From: Burkholderiaceae bacterium
GTDB lineage: Bacteria; Pseudomonadota; Gammaproteobacteria; Burkholderiales; Burkholderiaceae_E
DNA length: 12,270 nucleotides
Assembly (NCBI GenBank): GCA_016710525.1
Contig: JADJVQ010000099.1
Span: 1 to 12,270, forward strand
Direction: 5' to 3'
The notes beneath the pieces were generated by a model. That model searched no databases. It saw only the letters and a program-made list of their open reading frames with translations, and was not told the origin of the DNA. Both the position numbers and the translations under genes were made by a program. Numbering within the stretch: position 1 is the first letter of the stretch; every line of letters starts with the position of its first letter. Below, piece by piece: positions 1 through 5,861 of this stretch.

Positions 1-1455
1 CCAGTAGTCCTGCGTGTGCGTCCAGGGCGCGTGATCGCCCTGGCGGGGCAGCAGATGCAGCCCGCGCATCAGGTAACCCGGGTTGAAGTTCTCGGGATCG
101 ACCCAGGGCTGCAGCTTCATGTTCTGTTCGTCGGGCCGCAGCTTGGGCTCGACCACCGTGGCGCCCTTGGCCTTCATGTGATTGAGCAGCCGGCAGACGA
201 AGTCGCCGATCATGTCGGTGCGCAGGGTCCAGCTGGCGCGGAAATAGCCGAACACCCAGGCCATGTTGGGCACGCCGGTGAACATCGTGCCCAGGTAACC
301 GACAGTCTTTGAAAAATCGACCGGCTTGCCATCGACGCTGAACTGGATGTCGCCCATGACGTTCAGGTTGAAGCCGGTGGCCGTGACGATGATGTCGGCC
401 TGCAGTTCCTTGCCCGATTTGAGCAGGATGCCTTTTTCGGTGAAGCGGTCGATCTCGTCGGTGACCACCGAGGCCTTGCCCGAGCGGATGCCCTGGAACA
501 GGTCGCCATCGGGAATGAAGGCGATCCGCTGGCGCCACGGCCGATAGCGCGGCGTGAAGTGCGTGTCGATGTCGTAGTCGGGGCCCAGGTAGGCCCGCAC
601 GCCGGACAGCAGTTCCTGCTTGAGCACCTCGGGTTCGGTGAACGAGCGCCGGGTGATGGTGGCCTGGTCGTGCAGGATCTTGCGGCGCACGATCTCGTGG
701 ATCCAGGTCTCGTCGATCTTCAGTTCGCGCAGCATGTCGGCGACGACGTTGGCATTGCGTCCGGTCACGAAGAACGTTGGCGAGCGCTGCAGCAGCGTGA
801 CGTGCTCGCAGTCGCCGGCAATGGCCGGCACCAGCGTGGCGGCGGTGGCGCCCGAGCCGATCACCAGCACCTGCTTGCCCTTGTAGTCGAGGTCGTCGGG
901 CCAGGTCTGCGGGTGCACGATGCGGCCCTTGTACTGGTCCATGCCCGGCCACTCGGGCGTGTAGCCCTCCGAATGCCGGTAGTAGCCCTGGCACATCCAA
1001 AGGAACGTGGCGGTGAAGCGCACGCGTTCGCCGGTTTCGCCGCGCGTGGCCTCGATGGTCCAGCGCTTGTCCTTGCTCGACCAGCTGGCCGAGGCGATCT
1101 GGTGCTTGTAGCGGATGTGGCGGGCGAGCTGGTTCTCGTCGATGACCTCGCCCATGTAGCTCAGGATCTCGGCGGCGGTGGCGATCGGCTTGCCGGTCCA
1201 GGGCTTGAAGCGGTAGCCGAAGGTGTACAGGTCGCTGTCGGACCGGATGCCCGGGTACTTGTGGGTGGTCCAGGTGCCGCCGAAGCTGTCCTGGCTTTCG
1301 AGCACGACGAAGCTCGTGCCCGGGCATTGCTGGGTCAGGTGATACGCGCCGCCGACACCGGAAATGCCGGCGCCGACGATCAGGACGTCGAAATGCTCGG
1401 TGCGTGGTTCGGTCTTGGGTGCCGCTGTCTCCGGCCGGTCCAGGGTCTGGTTCAT
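1..1455 (-). CDS. EthA-like flavin-containing (Baeyer-Villiger type) monooxygenase, C-terminus cut by window edge
   Basis: Predicted FAD- and NADPH-dependent monooxygenase that would insert one oxygen atom into ketones to give esters or lactones, or oxidise S/N centres. The reading frame is open from ATG 1455 to the window edge (485 residues), so the C-terminus is missing; the EthA family is about 490 residues long, so perhaps 20-30 residues are lost. An FAD Rossmann motif GAGISG lies at residues 28-33, GGTW and YPGIRSDSD follow at about 59-75, the Baeyer-Villiger fingerprint G-x3-H-x3-W-P lies at 177-186, and a second nucleotide-binding motif GSGATA at 200-205. The order and wording of these blocks closely match remembered mycobacterial EthA. 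The start is supported by an AGAGAG stretch about 8 nt upstream and by homology beginning near residue 20. The native substrate cannot be read from sequence. Two SDR genes nearby suggest that an alcohol dehydrogenase supplies its ketone. An N-oxidising FMO role is the main alternative. Confidence 0.93.
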   Translation of the reverse strand, partial: MNQTLDRPETAAPKTEPRTEHFDVLIVGAGISGVGGAYHLTQQCPGTSFVVLESQDSFGGTWTTHKYPGIRSDSDLYTFGYRFKPWTGKPIATAAEILSYMGEVIDENQLARHIRYKHQIASASWSSKDKRWTIEATRGETGERVRFTATFLWMCQGYYRHSEGYTPEWPGMDQYKGRIVHPQTWPDDLDYKGKQVLVIGSGATAATLVPAIAGDCEHVTLLQRSPTFFVTGRNANVVADMLRELKIDETWIHEIVRRKILHDQATITRRSFTEPEVLKQELLSGVRAYLGPDYDIDTHFTPRYRPWRQRIAFIPDGDLFQGIRSGKASVVTDEIDRFTEKGILLKSGKELQADIIVTATGFNLNVMGDIQFSVDGKPVDFSKTVGYLGTMFTGVPNMAWVFGYFRASWTLRTDMIGDFVCRLLNHMKAKGATVVEPKLRPDEQNMKLQPWVDPENFNPGYLMRGLHLLPRQGDHAPWTHTQDYW

Positions 1456-1471
1456 CGTTTGGCTCTCTGTT

Positions 1472-1519
1472 GGTCGCTCGATGGGTCGCTCGAAAAATTG
1501 CTCGATAGATCGCTCAATT
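1472..1519 (-). repeat. Four phased 12-bp tandem repeats in the monooxygenase leader
   Basis: Four consecutive 12-bp units, at 1472-1483, 1484-1495, 1496-1507 and 1508-1519, share the plus-strand consensus GRTCGCTCGATA. The first two are identical over their first ten bases. The others differ at two to five positions but all keep the GCTC core in register. An inverted copy of the core (ATCGAGC, 1525-1531) follows at once. The array ends 17 bp from the ATG of the minus-strand monooxygenase, so it lies in its leader or promoter. The DNA is clearly more AT-rich than its surroundings. Function is unknown; an array of regulator half-sites or a slippage-prone spacer are both possible. Confidence 0.7.
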
Positions 1520-1650
1520 CTTCAATCGAGCTTAGCATCGGGCCGCCATCGAAAACGAAATAGCCGACCATCAAGACGACGCCCAGGCGCCCCCCGTGCC
1601 AGTCCTTGGAATGGCGCGGTCAGTGAGGGCCCTGGCAGCGAACTCAGTCG

Positions 1651-1666
1651 CGCAACACCCGTTGCG
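1651..1666. promoter_or_regulatory. Short perfect hairpin, 6-bp stem with 4-nt loop
   Basis: CGCAAC-ACCC-GTTGCG is a perfect 6-bp stem with a tetraloop. It directly abuts the larger inverted repeat at 1666-1700. No T-tract follows on either strand, so it is not a classical intrinsic terminator. It lies between the end of the minus-strand SDR (1724) and the minus-strand monooxygenase (1455). It may be an RNA structure or half of a composite operator. Confidence 0.45.
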
Positions 1667-1700
1667 ATTCATCAATGCAGGTGCGCCCTCTTGATGAATC
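1666..1700. promoter_or_regulatory. Perfect 10-bp inverted repeat, candidate operator or hairpin
   Basis: GATTCATCAA (1666-1675) and TTGATGAATC (1691-1700) are exact reverse complements separated by 15 bp. The arms are AT-rich inside GC-rich DNA, which makes a chance match unlikely. The repeat lies 24 bp beyond the SDR stop codon and about 210 bp upstream of the monooxygenase ATG. It could be an operator for monooxygenase control or an SDR 3'-end hairpin. The lack of a T-tract and the long loop argue slightly for a protein-binding site. Confidence 0.5.
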
Positions 1701-1723
1701 CGAGGGGGTCTTTACGAGGCGAG

Positions 1724-2494
1724 TCAGCCCGGTGTGGACTGGCTCTTCAGGAACAGCTTCTGCATGCCGCCCAGCCAGCGGTCGTAGTCGGCGGTCTTGC
1801 CGCGCAGGTAGGTGAGCACTTCCGGGTGCGGCAGCACCAGGAACTTCTCGTCGGCCATGACCCGGACGATTTCATCGGCGACCACTTCGGCGCTCAGGAT
1901 GCCGTCGCCACCGGCCGATCCGCCGTCGCCCGGGACCATGCCGGTGCGCACGGCCTGCGGACACAGGCACGAGACACCCAGCCCGCGCCGCCCGTAGGCG
2001 ATCGACAGCCATTCGGCGAAGGCCACCGCGGCGTGCTTGGTGACCGCATAGGCGGCCGACTCGACGATGTTCAGCAGTCCCGCGGCCGACGCGGTGATGA
2101 TGAAGTAGCCGCCGCCGCGCGCGATCATGGGTTCGACGACCGCGCGCGCCGCCCACACGTGCGCCATGCCGTGAATCTTCCACATCTTGTCCCACATCTC
2201 GTCGTCGGGCTCCATGCCGCGGCTGTTGCCGATGCCGGCGTTCGAGAAGTAGATGTCGACGCGGCCATAGCGCTTCTCGGCCGCGGCCACCAGCGCCTGG
2301 ATGTCTGCCTCCCGGCTCACGTCGCAGCGCACGGCCAGGCCGTTGACCGCCTGCGCGACCGGCTGCAGGCCCGCTTCGTTCATGTCGGCGACGACCACGC
2401 CGGCGGCGCCTTCGGCGGCGAATTTCAGTGCCGTCGCCCGGCCGATGCCGCTGGCGCCGCCCGTGATGACGGCGACTTTGCCCCTCACATCCAT
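1724..2494 (-). CDS. Short-chain dehydrogenase/reductase (SDR), 256 aa
   Basis: Predicted NAD(P)-dependent oxidoreductase of the classical SDR family, probably interconverting an alcohol and a ketone in the cytoplasm. The glycine-rich cofactor motif TGGASGIG is at residues 11-18, NAG at 85-87, the catalytic Ser is S136, and the YxxxK pair is Y149/K153. An Asp at the end of the second strand (VVADMN) favours NAD over NADP. ATG 2494 is chosen because AAGGAG (2502-2507) lies 7 nt upstream and the protein begins right before the first beta strand; the frame stays open further upstream but has no homology there. The tetrad Asn normally found in the VN(V/L)xG segment is replaced by His108 (codon CAC; AAC would be Asn). 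It is divergent from the second SDR and on the same strand as the monooxygenase, 268 bp apart, which may mean shared transcription. The substrate is unknown. Confidence 0.92.
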   Translation of the reverse strand: MDVRGKVAVITGGASGIGRATALKFAAEGAAGVVVADMNEAGLQPVAQAVNGLAVRCDVSREADIQALVAAAEKRYGRVDIYFSNAGIGNSRGMEPDDEMWDKMWKIHGMAHVWAARAVVEPMIARGGGYFIITASAAGLLNIVESAAYAVTKHAAVAFAEWLSIAYGRRGLGVSCLCPQAVRTGMVPGDGGSAGGDGILSAEVVADEIVRVMADEKFLVLPHPEVLTYLRGKTADYDRWLGGMQKLFLKSQSTPG

Positions 2495-2501
2495 GTTCTG
2501 T

Positions 2502-2507
2502 CTCCTT
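2502..2507 (-). promoter_or_regulatory. Strong ribosome binding site for the minus-strand SDR
   Basis: The minus strand reads AAGGAG, 7 nt before ATG 2494. It fixes the start of this SDR, because the frame stays open about 110 nt further upstream. Confidence 0.8.
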
Positions 2508-2527
2508 CGGTTGGCAGTGATGCAAGG

Positions 2528-2555
2528 ATCGTATCCGAGATGCGCGGGCCACAAA
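2528..2555 (-). promoter_or_regulatory. Possible sigma70-like promoter for the minus-strand SDR
   Basis: On the minus strand, TTTGTG (2550-2555) and TACGAT (2528-2533) are 16 bp apart and would start transcription near 2521, giving a leader of about 27 nt that contains the AAGGAG ribosome binding site. The -35 match is weak. The same 142-bp spacer must also carry the promoter of the divergent SDR, for which no convincing elements were seen. Confidence 0.3.
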
Positions 2556-2636
2556 CTGGCAAGATCGCTCCCTGAACGGCGCCGGCCAATCGCGCCAGGC
2601 GGCATCACTTCATTTCGAGACCCGGAGTTTCCCTAC

Positions 2637-3515
2637 ATGAGCACGGCCAGCGGCAGACGCTTCGAAGGCAAGACCATCCTGATCACCGGCGCGGGCAGCG
2701 GCATCGGCCGCGCGGCGGCCATGCGCTTCGCGGGCGAGGGCGCGCAGGTGGTGATCGCCGACTACAACGGCACGGCGGCCGACGAAACCGCGCAGCTGGC
2801 CGCCCAGCGCGGGCTGGGCGCGGCGGTGGCGACGGTGCGCGGCGACGTGTCGGTCGAGGCCGACAATGTCGCGATGGTCGACCTGGCCGTGGCGCGCTTC
2901 GGCCGGCTGGATTTCGCGTTCCTGAACGCCGGCGTGGGCGGCGCGTTCGGGCCGATCGCCGAGACCTCGGTGGAAGACTGGGACTACACCTTCCACGTGC
3001 TGGTGCGCGGCGTGTTCCTGGGCGCCAAGCATTGTTCGCAGGCGATCCGCCGGCACGGCCAGGGGGGTGCGCTGGTGGCGACCGCGTCGATCGCCGGGCT
3101 CGCGGGCGGCGCGGGCTCCCATGCCTACTCGGCGGCCAAGGCGGCGGTGGTGAGCCTGACCCGCAGCCTCGCGGTCGAGCTGGCCGAATACCGCATCCGC
3201 GTGAACAGTGTCGCGCCGGGCACCATCATGACGCCGCTGCTGCATCGGGGCCGGCCCGAGAAGATCCAGTCGGTGCTGCCCCCGCAGCCCTGGCCCGACC
3301 ATGGCGAGCCCGAGAACATCGCCGCGGTGGCGGCCTTCCTGTGTTCCGACGACGCGGCGTTCATCACCGGCGAGACGATCGTGGCCGACGGCGGGCGCAT
3401 CGCCCAGGGCATTGCGCTGTTCGGCACCGGCGCCGGCAATGTGCTGATGCAGCGCCCCGGGGTGAACCGTGGCAGCACCGGCGAACCCAGCGAACTTCGA
3501 AACACCGGGCGTTGA
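2637..3515 (+). CDS. Short-chain dehydrogenase/reductase (SDR), 292 aa
   Basis: Second predicted NAD(P)-dependent SDR. Visible elements are TGAGSGIG at residues 17-24, an acidic residue after the second strand (IADYN) favouring NAD, NAG at 97-99, Ser151, Tyr164 and Lys168, and a closing FITGETIVADGG block at 242-253. About 39 residues follow that block, longer than most classical SDRs, which end soon after it. The tetrad Asn is replaced by Leu122 in the segment HVLVRG. ATG 2637 has GGAG at 2624-2627, 9 nt upstream, and homology begins at residue 10; the open frame upstream overlaps the other SDR's promoter region and is not coding. It diverges from the first SDR across 142 bp and is followed after 13 bp by the Mrr-like gene, so the two are probably cotranscribed. 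Substrate unknown; secondary alcohols or ketones fit the monooxygenase nearby. Confidence 0.92.
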   Translation: MSTASGRRFEGKTILITGAGSGIGRAAAMRFAGEGAQVVIADYNGTAADETAQLAAQRGLGAAVATVRGDVSVEADNVAMVDLAVARFGRLDFAFLNAGVGGAFGPIAETSVEDWDYTFHVLVRGVFLGAKHCSQAIRRHGQGGALVATASIAGLAGGAGSHAYSAAKAAVVSLTRSLAVELAEYRIRVNSVAPGTIMTPLLHRGRPEKIQSVLPPQPWPDHGEPENIAAVAAFLCSDDAAFITGETIVADGGRIAQGIALFGTGAGNVLMQRPGVNRGSTGEPSELRNTGR

Positions 3516-3528
3516 GCGGCAGGCTGTC

Positions 3529-4098
3529 ATGAAACTCAAGATGTCGCCCAACTCCCTGTTCGCGATCCTGCTGCGATCGCCGTGGTGGATCAGCCTGCTG
3601 GTGCCGGGGGGACTGTTCGCGCTGGCCCGCCTGTTCATCCCGACGGCCTATGCGATCTTCATGCCGCTGCCCTTCCTGGTGATCGCGGCGATGGCCGGCT
3701 GGCGCCAGCTGCGCGCGCCCAGCCAGTCGCGGATCGCCCAGACGGTCGAGAGCGCACGCGCGATGACCTGGGAAACCTTTTCGAGTGCGGTGGCCGAGGG
3801 GTACCGGCGCGACGGGTACACCGTGACGCGGCTCACGGGAGCCGCAGCCGATTTCCTGGTCGAGCGTGCCTCGCGCACCGCGCTGGTCAGCTGCCGGCGC
3901 TGGAAGGCCGCCCGGACCGGTCAGGAGCCGCTGGAAGCGCTGCAGGCCGCCCGCGAGGCCCGCGACGTGCACGACGGGGTCTATCTGACCACCGGCGAGA
4001 TCACCGACCAGGCTCGAGCCTATGCGGCTCGGCATCAGATCCGCCTGGCCCAGGGCCCGGAACTGCTCGGACTGCTCGGGGCCGCTCCGCGCCGCTGA
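3529..4098 (+). CDS. Membrane-anchored Mrr-like restriction endonuclease-fold protein, degenerate active site
   Basis: A 189-residue protein with two hydrophobic segments near the N-terminus (about 18-36 and 40-58), then a cytoplasmic domain (about 79-184) resembling the Mrr-type PD-(D/E)xK nuclease fold. Recognisable pieces are WETFSSAVAEGYRRDGYTVT, Asp108 followed by E112, the strand ALVSCRRWK, and the late YLTTGEIT block. In active Mrr proteins the strand reads roughly (V)QCKRWK; here Gln is Ser121 and the catalytic Lys is Arg123, so nuclease activity is doubtful, although K126 is close. ATG 3529 is preferred to an in-frame start at 3469 because it gives a clean MKLKM N-terminus without overlapping the SDR. 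I recall similar short membrane proteins in betaproteobacteria, annotated as restriction endonucleases. No methylase or specificity gene is nearby, so this is not a standard restriction system. Confidence 0.8.
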   Translation: MKLKMSPNSLFAILLRSPWWISLLVPGGLFALARLFIPTAYAIFMPLPFLVIAAMAGWRQLRAPSQSRIAQTVESARAMTWETFSSAVAEGYRRDGYTVTRLTGAAADFLVERASRTALVSCRRWKAARTGQEPLEALQAAREARDVHDGVYLTTGEITDQARAYAARHQIRLAQGPELLGLLGAAPRR

Positions 4099-4106
4099 GG
4101 CGGCGC
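4089..4106. terminator. GC-rich hairpin between convergent genes, possible weak bidirectional terminator
   Basis: GCGCCGC-TGAG-GCGGCGC is a perfect 7-bp stem with a 4-nt loop that contains the Mrr-like gene's TGA stop codon. It sits in the 12-bp gap between two converging genes (stops at 4098 and 4111). There is no T-tract on either strand, so termination, if any, would not be the classical intrinsic type. Confidence 0.35.
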
Positions 4107-4110
4107 ATCG

Positions 4111-5028
4111 TCAGCCGGGCTCGGCCTGCGCGCCGGCGTGGATCCGGTAGGGCGTGAGCAGATCGCGGATCTCCTGCGGCAGCGCGGCGCTGCGGCGGGT
4201 TTGGGTGTCGATCGCCACCATCACCGACTCACAGGTCGCCACGCAGTGGCCCGCATCGACGATCGTGGTGCGCAGCGCCACGGAACGATCGCCCAGATGG
4301 GCCACGCCGCAGCCGGCTTCGGCCCGCAGGCCGGGCGCCGTGCGGTGCAGCCACCGCAAACCGACGTGCGCGACCATCATGCCGCCCACGCCGCGCGGCC
4401 TGGCCGAGAACACCTGGTCCAGGAACTCGACCCGGACCTGCTCGGTGCAGCGCGACAGCCACTGGTCGCTGGCCAGTCGGCGCGCATCGCTGTCGGAGAA
4501 CCGTGCGGCCAGGGTGGTCCGCCAGGGGTAGGCGGCAAGCGGCGCGACGATGCCGGCCGGCGCGGATGGCGGCAAGTCCGCCAGGCCCGCCTCGGCGCCG
4601 GGGACGCCTGCCGCCCGCAAGGCCGTGCCGGCCTCGGCGCCCAGTCCGACCGGCCGGCCGTCGCTCCAGCCGCAGACGATGGCCTCGTGCAGACCGATGC
4701 AGCGCCCGCTCTGGAACAGCGCGCTGGCGATGCGCAGCCCGGCGGGCTCCCAGCCCATCACGCGGGCGCCCCAGGCCAGCGGCCCCGGGTATTGACCCTC
4801 GGCGAGGAAATCGGTGGCCAGCGCCGCGCAGGCGCGCGCCGGCCGGCACGTGCGCCAGGAATCGGGGCCGAAGACGCTGCGCAGCGCCTGCTGCACCGCC
4901 TCGCCATGCATCGAGCTCAGCGCCGCGTTGTTCAGGTGCTGCCAGATGTCGACGTCGATGTAGCGCGGCTGGAACTCGCCGCGCAGCGGGTACGACTCGG
5001 CCTGCAGCCGCCAGGCGTCGCGTCTCAC
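4111..5028 (-). CDS. Double-hotdog acyl-CoA thioesterase family protein
   Basis: A 305-residue protein made of two hotdog-fold halves, predicted to hydrolyse acyl-CoA or a related thioester. The first half (about 15-135) holds a 4HBT-like signature, RYIDVD then HLNNA at 31-35, with Glu43 on the following helix. The second half (about 170-300) repeats the pattern more loosely, RFSDSDARRLASDQW then a CTEQVRVEFL strand. Asp25 or Asp27 and Glu43 are the likely catalytic candidates. The start is GTG 5028; its last two bases form the TGA of the upstream DUF2889 gene (GTGA on the minus strand), and GGAGAGG lies 4 nt upstream, so translation is probably coupled. It converges with the Mrr-like gene. 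Which acyl group it acts on cannot be told. Confidence 0.82.
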   Translation of the reverse strand: MRRDAWRLQAESYPLRGEFQPRYIDVDIWQHLNNAALSSMHGEAVQQALRSVFGPDSWRTCRPARACAALATDFLAEGQYPGPLAWGARVMGWEPAGLRIASALFQSGRCIGLHEAIVCGWSDGRPVGLGAEAGTALRAAGVPGAEAGLADLPPSAPAGIVAPLAAYPWRTTLAARFSDSDARRLASDQWLSRCTEQVRVEFLDQVFSARPRGVGGMMVAHVGLRWLHRTAPGLRAEAGCGVAHLGDRSVALRTTIVDAGHCVATCESVMVAIDTQTRRSAALPQEIRDLLTPYRIHAGAQAEPG

Positions 5029-5678
5029 GACCCCTCTCCGGAGGCCGCCGCCCGGCGGGCGCGCTCCTCGAGCATCGGGCCGTCATGGCGATAGGCGTAG
5101 CAGGTGTCGATCAGCGCGTCGATCTTCCAGACATGGACCGGCTTGGGCTCGCCGGCGGGGCGCGGCGCATGGGTCGCCGACGAGAAGGTCTGCAGCGCCG
5201 CGGCGGCCATCGCTTCCAGCAGGCCGATCACATGGGTGCAGCCTTCGATGCCGCCAAGCCGCTCGCGCAGGCACTGCTTGAAGCCCTTGGCGATCGACAC
5301 GCCCACCAGGCGCTGGAAATTGCGGTTCACCTCGGGGCAGCTCCAGTGCGGCGTGGCCGGCATCGCCGAGACCAGCTCGCGGATCACCCGCTGGCGATCG
5401 ATCGTCAGCCGCACCTGCATGTGGTGCAGCGCGCGGCCGGCAGGCGTGTCGCCGCGCGCTTCGCTGTGATAGGCGAAGGGGCGGGTGTCGATGAAACGTC
5501 CTTCGATGTCGAACAGCCCGTCGGCTCGGCGAAAGCCCCGGCAGACGATCGATCGGGTGTGCACCCGTTCGCGCGGTTCGGGCGCGGGCAGGACCCAGCC
5601 GAGATCGTGGTCGGCGTGGAAGATTTCCTGGTTCGCGACCTCGGGCAGGCCGAGGAGGACGGGATCGATCGAATTCAT
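5025..5678 (-). CDS. DUF2889 family protein
   Basis: A protein of about 217 residues matching the remembered pattern of the uncharacterised DUF2889 family: HTRSI at 40-44, DGLFDIEGR at 53-61, DTRPF, His85/His86, MQVRLTID at 87-94, a conserved Cys114, and GGIEGCTHV at 142-150. The conserved His and Cys residues could form a metal site or an active site, but no function is established. No signal peptide or membrane segment is seen. ATG 5678 is chosen. An in-frame TTG at 5696 adds six residues without a ribosome binding site, and the ATG also lacks a clear one. The stop overlaps the thioesterase start by 4 bp, suggesting cotranslation and a shared pathway involving acyl thioesters. The 183-bp spacer upstream (5679-5861) shows no convincing promoter or gene; TAAGGT on its minus strand is at best a weak -10. 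Confidence 0.85.
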   Translation of the reverse strand: MNSIDPVLLGLPEVANQEIFHADHDLGWVLPAPEPRERVHTRSIVCRGFRRADGLFDIEGRFIDTRPFAYHSEARGDTPAGRALHHMQVRLTIDRQRVIRELVSAMPATPHWSCPEVNRNFQRLVGVSIAKGFKQCLRERLGGIEGCTHVIGLLEAMAAAALQTFSSATHAPRPAGEPKPVHVWKIDALIDTCYAYRHDGPMLEERARRAAASGEGS

Positions 5679-5861
5679 GGCGGCGGGCTCGGGCAAGGCG
5701 TTGACGGCTGCGATGCGGGCATGGCCTGGCGATCGCCCGAGGGCGGATCGGTGTCTTTCAGGAAATGCTGCAATGCCGCAGAAACCTTACCAGATGCCGC
5801 CCCGGCCGGCCGTGTGCGATTTTCCAGTTCCGCCGCATTGGGAGGGGCGGGCCTGACCATT

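Noticed and set aside
559..1563. 334-codon plus-strand frame over the monooxygenase
   Set aside because: The minus strand carries the FAD motif, the Baeyer-Villiger fingerprint and the second Rossmann motif in one frame. The plus-strand frame is its shadow.
3469..3528. Earlier start for the Mrr-like gene overlapping the SDR end
   Set aside because: It adds 20 residues without homology and overlaps the SDR by 47 bp. ATG 3529 gives a clean membrane-protein N-terminus.
2610..3638. 342-codon minus-strand frame over the second SDR
   Set aside because: It is antisense to a gene with all SDR motifs, and its own product has no family features.
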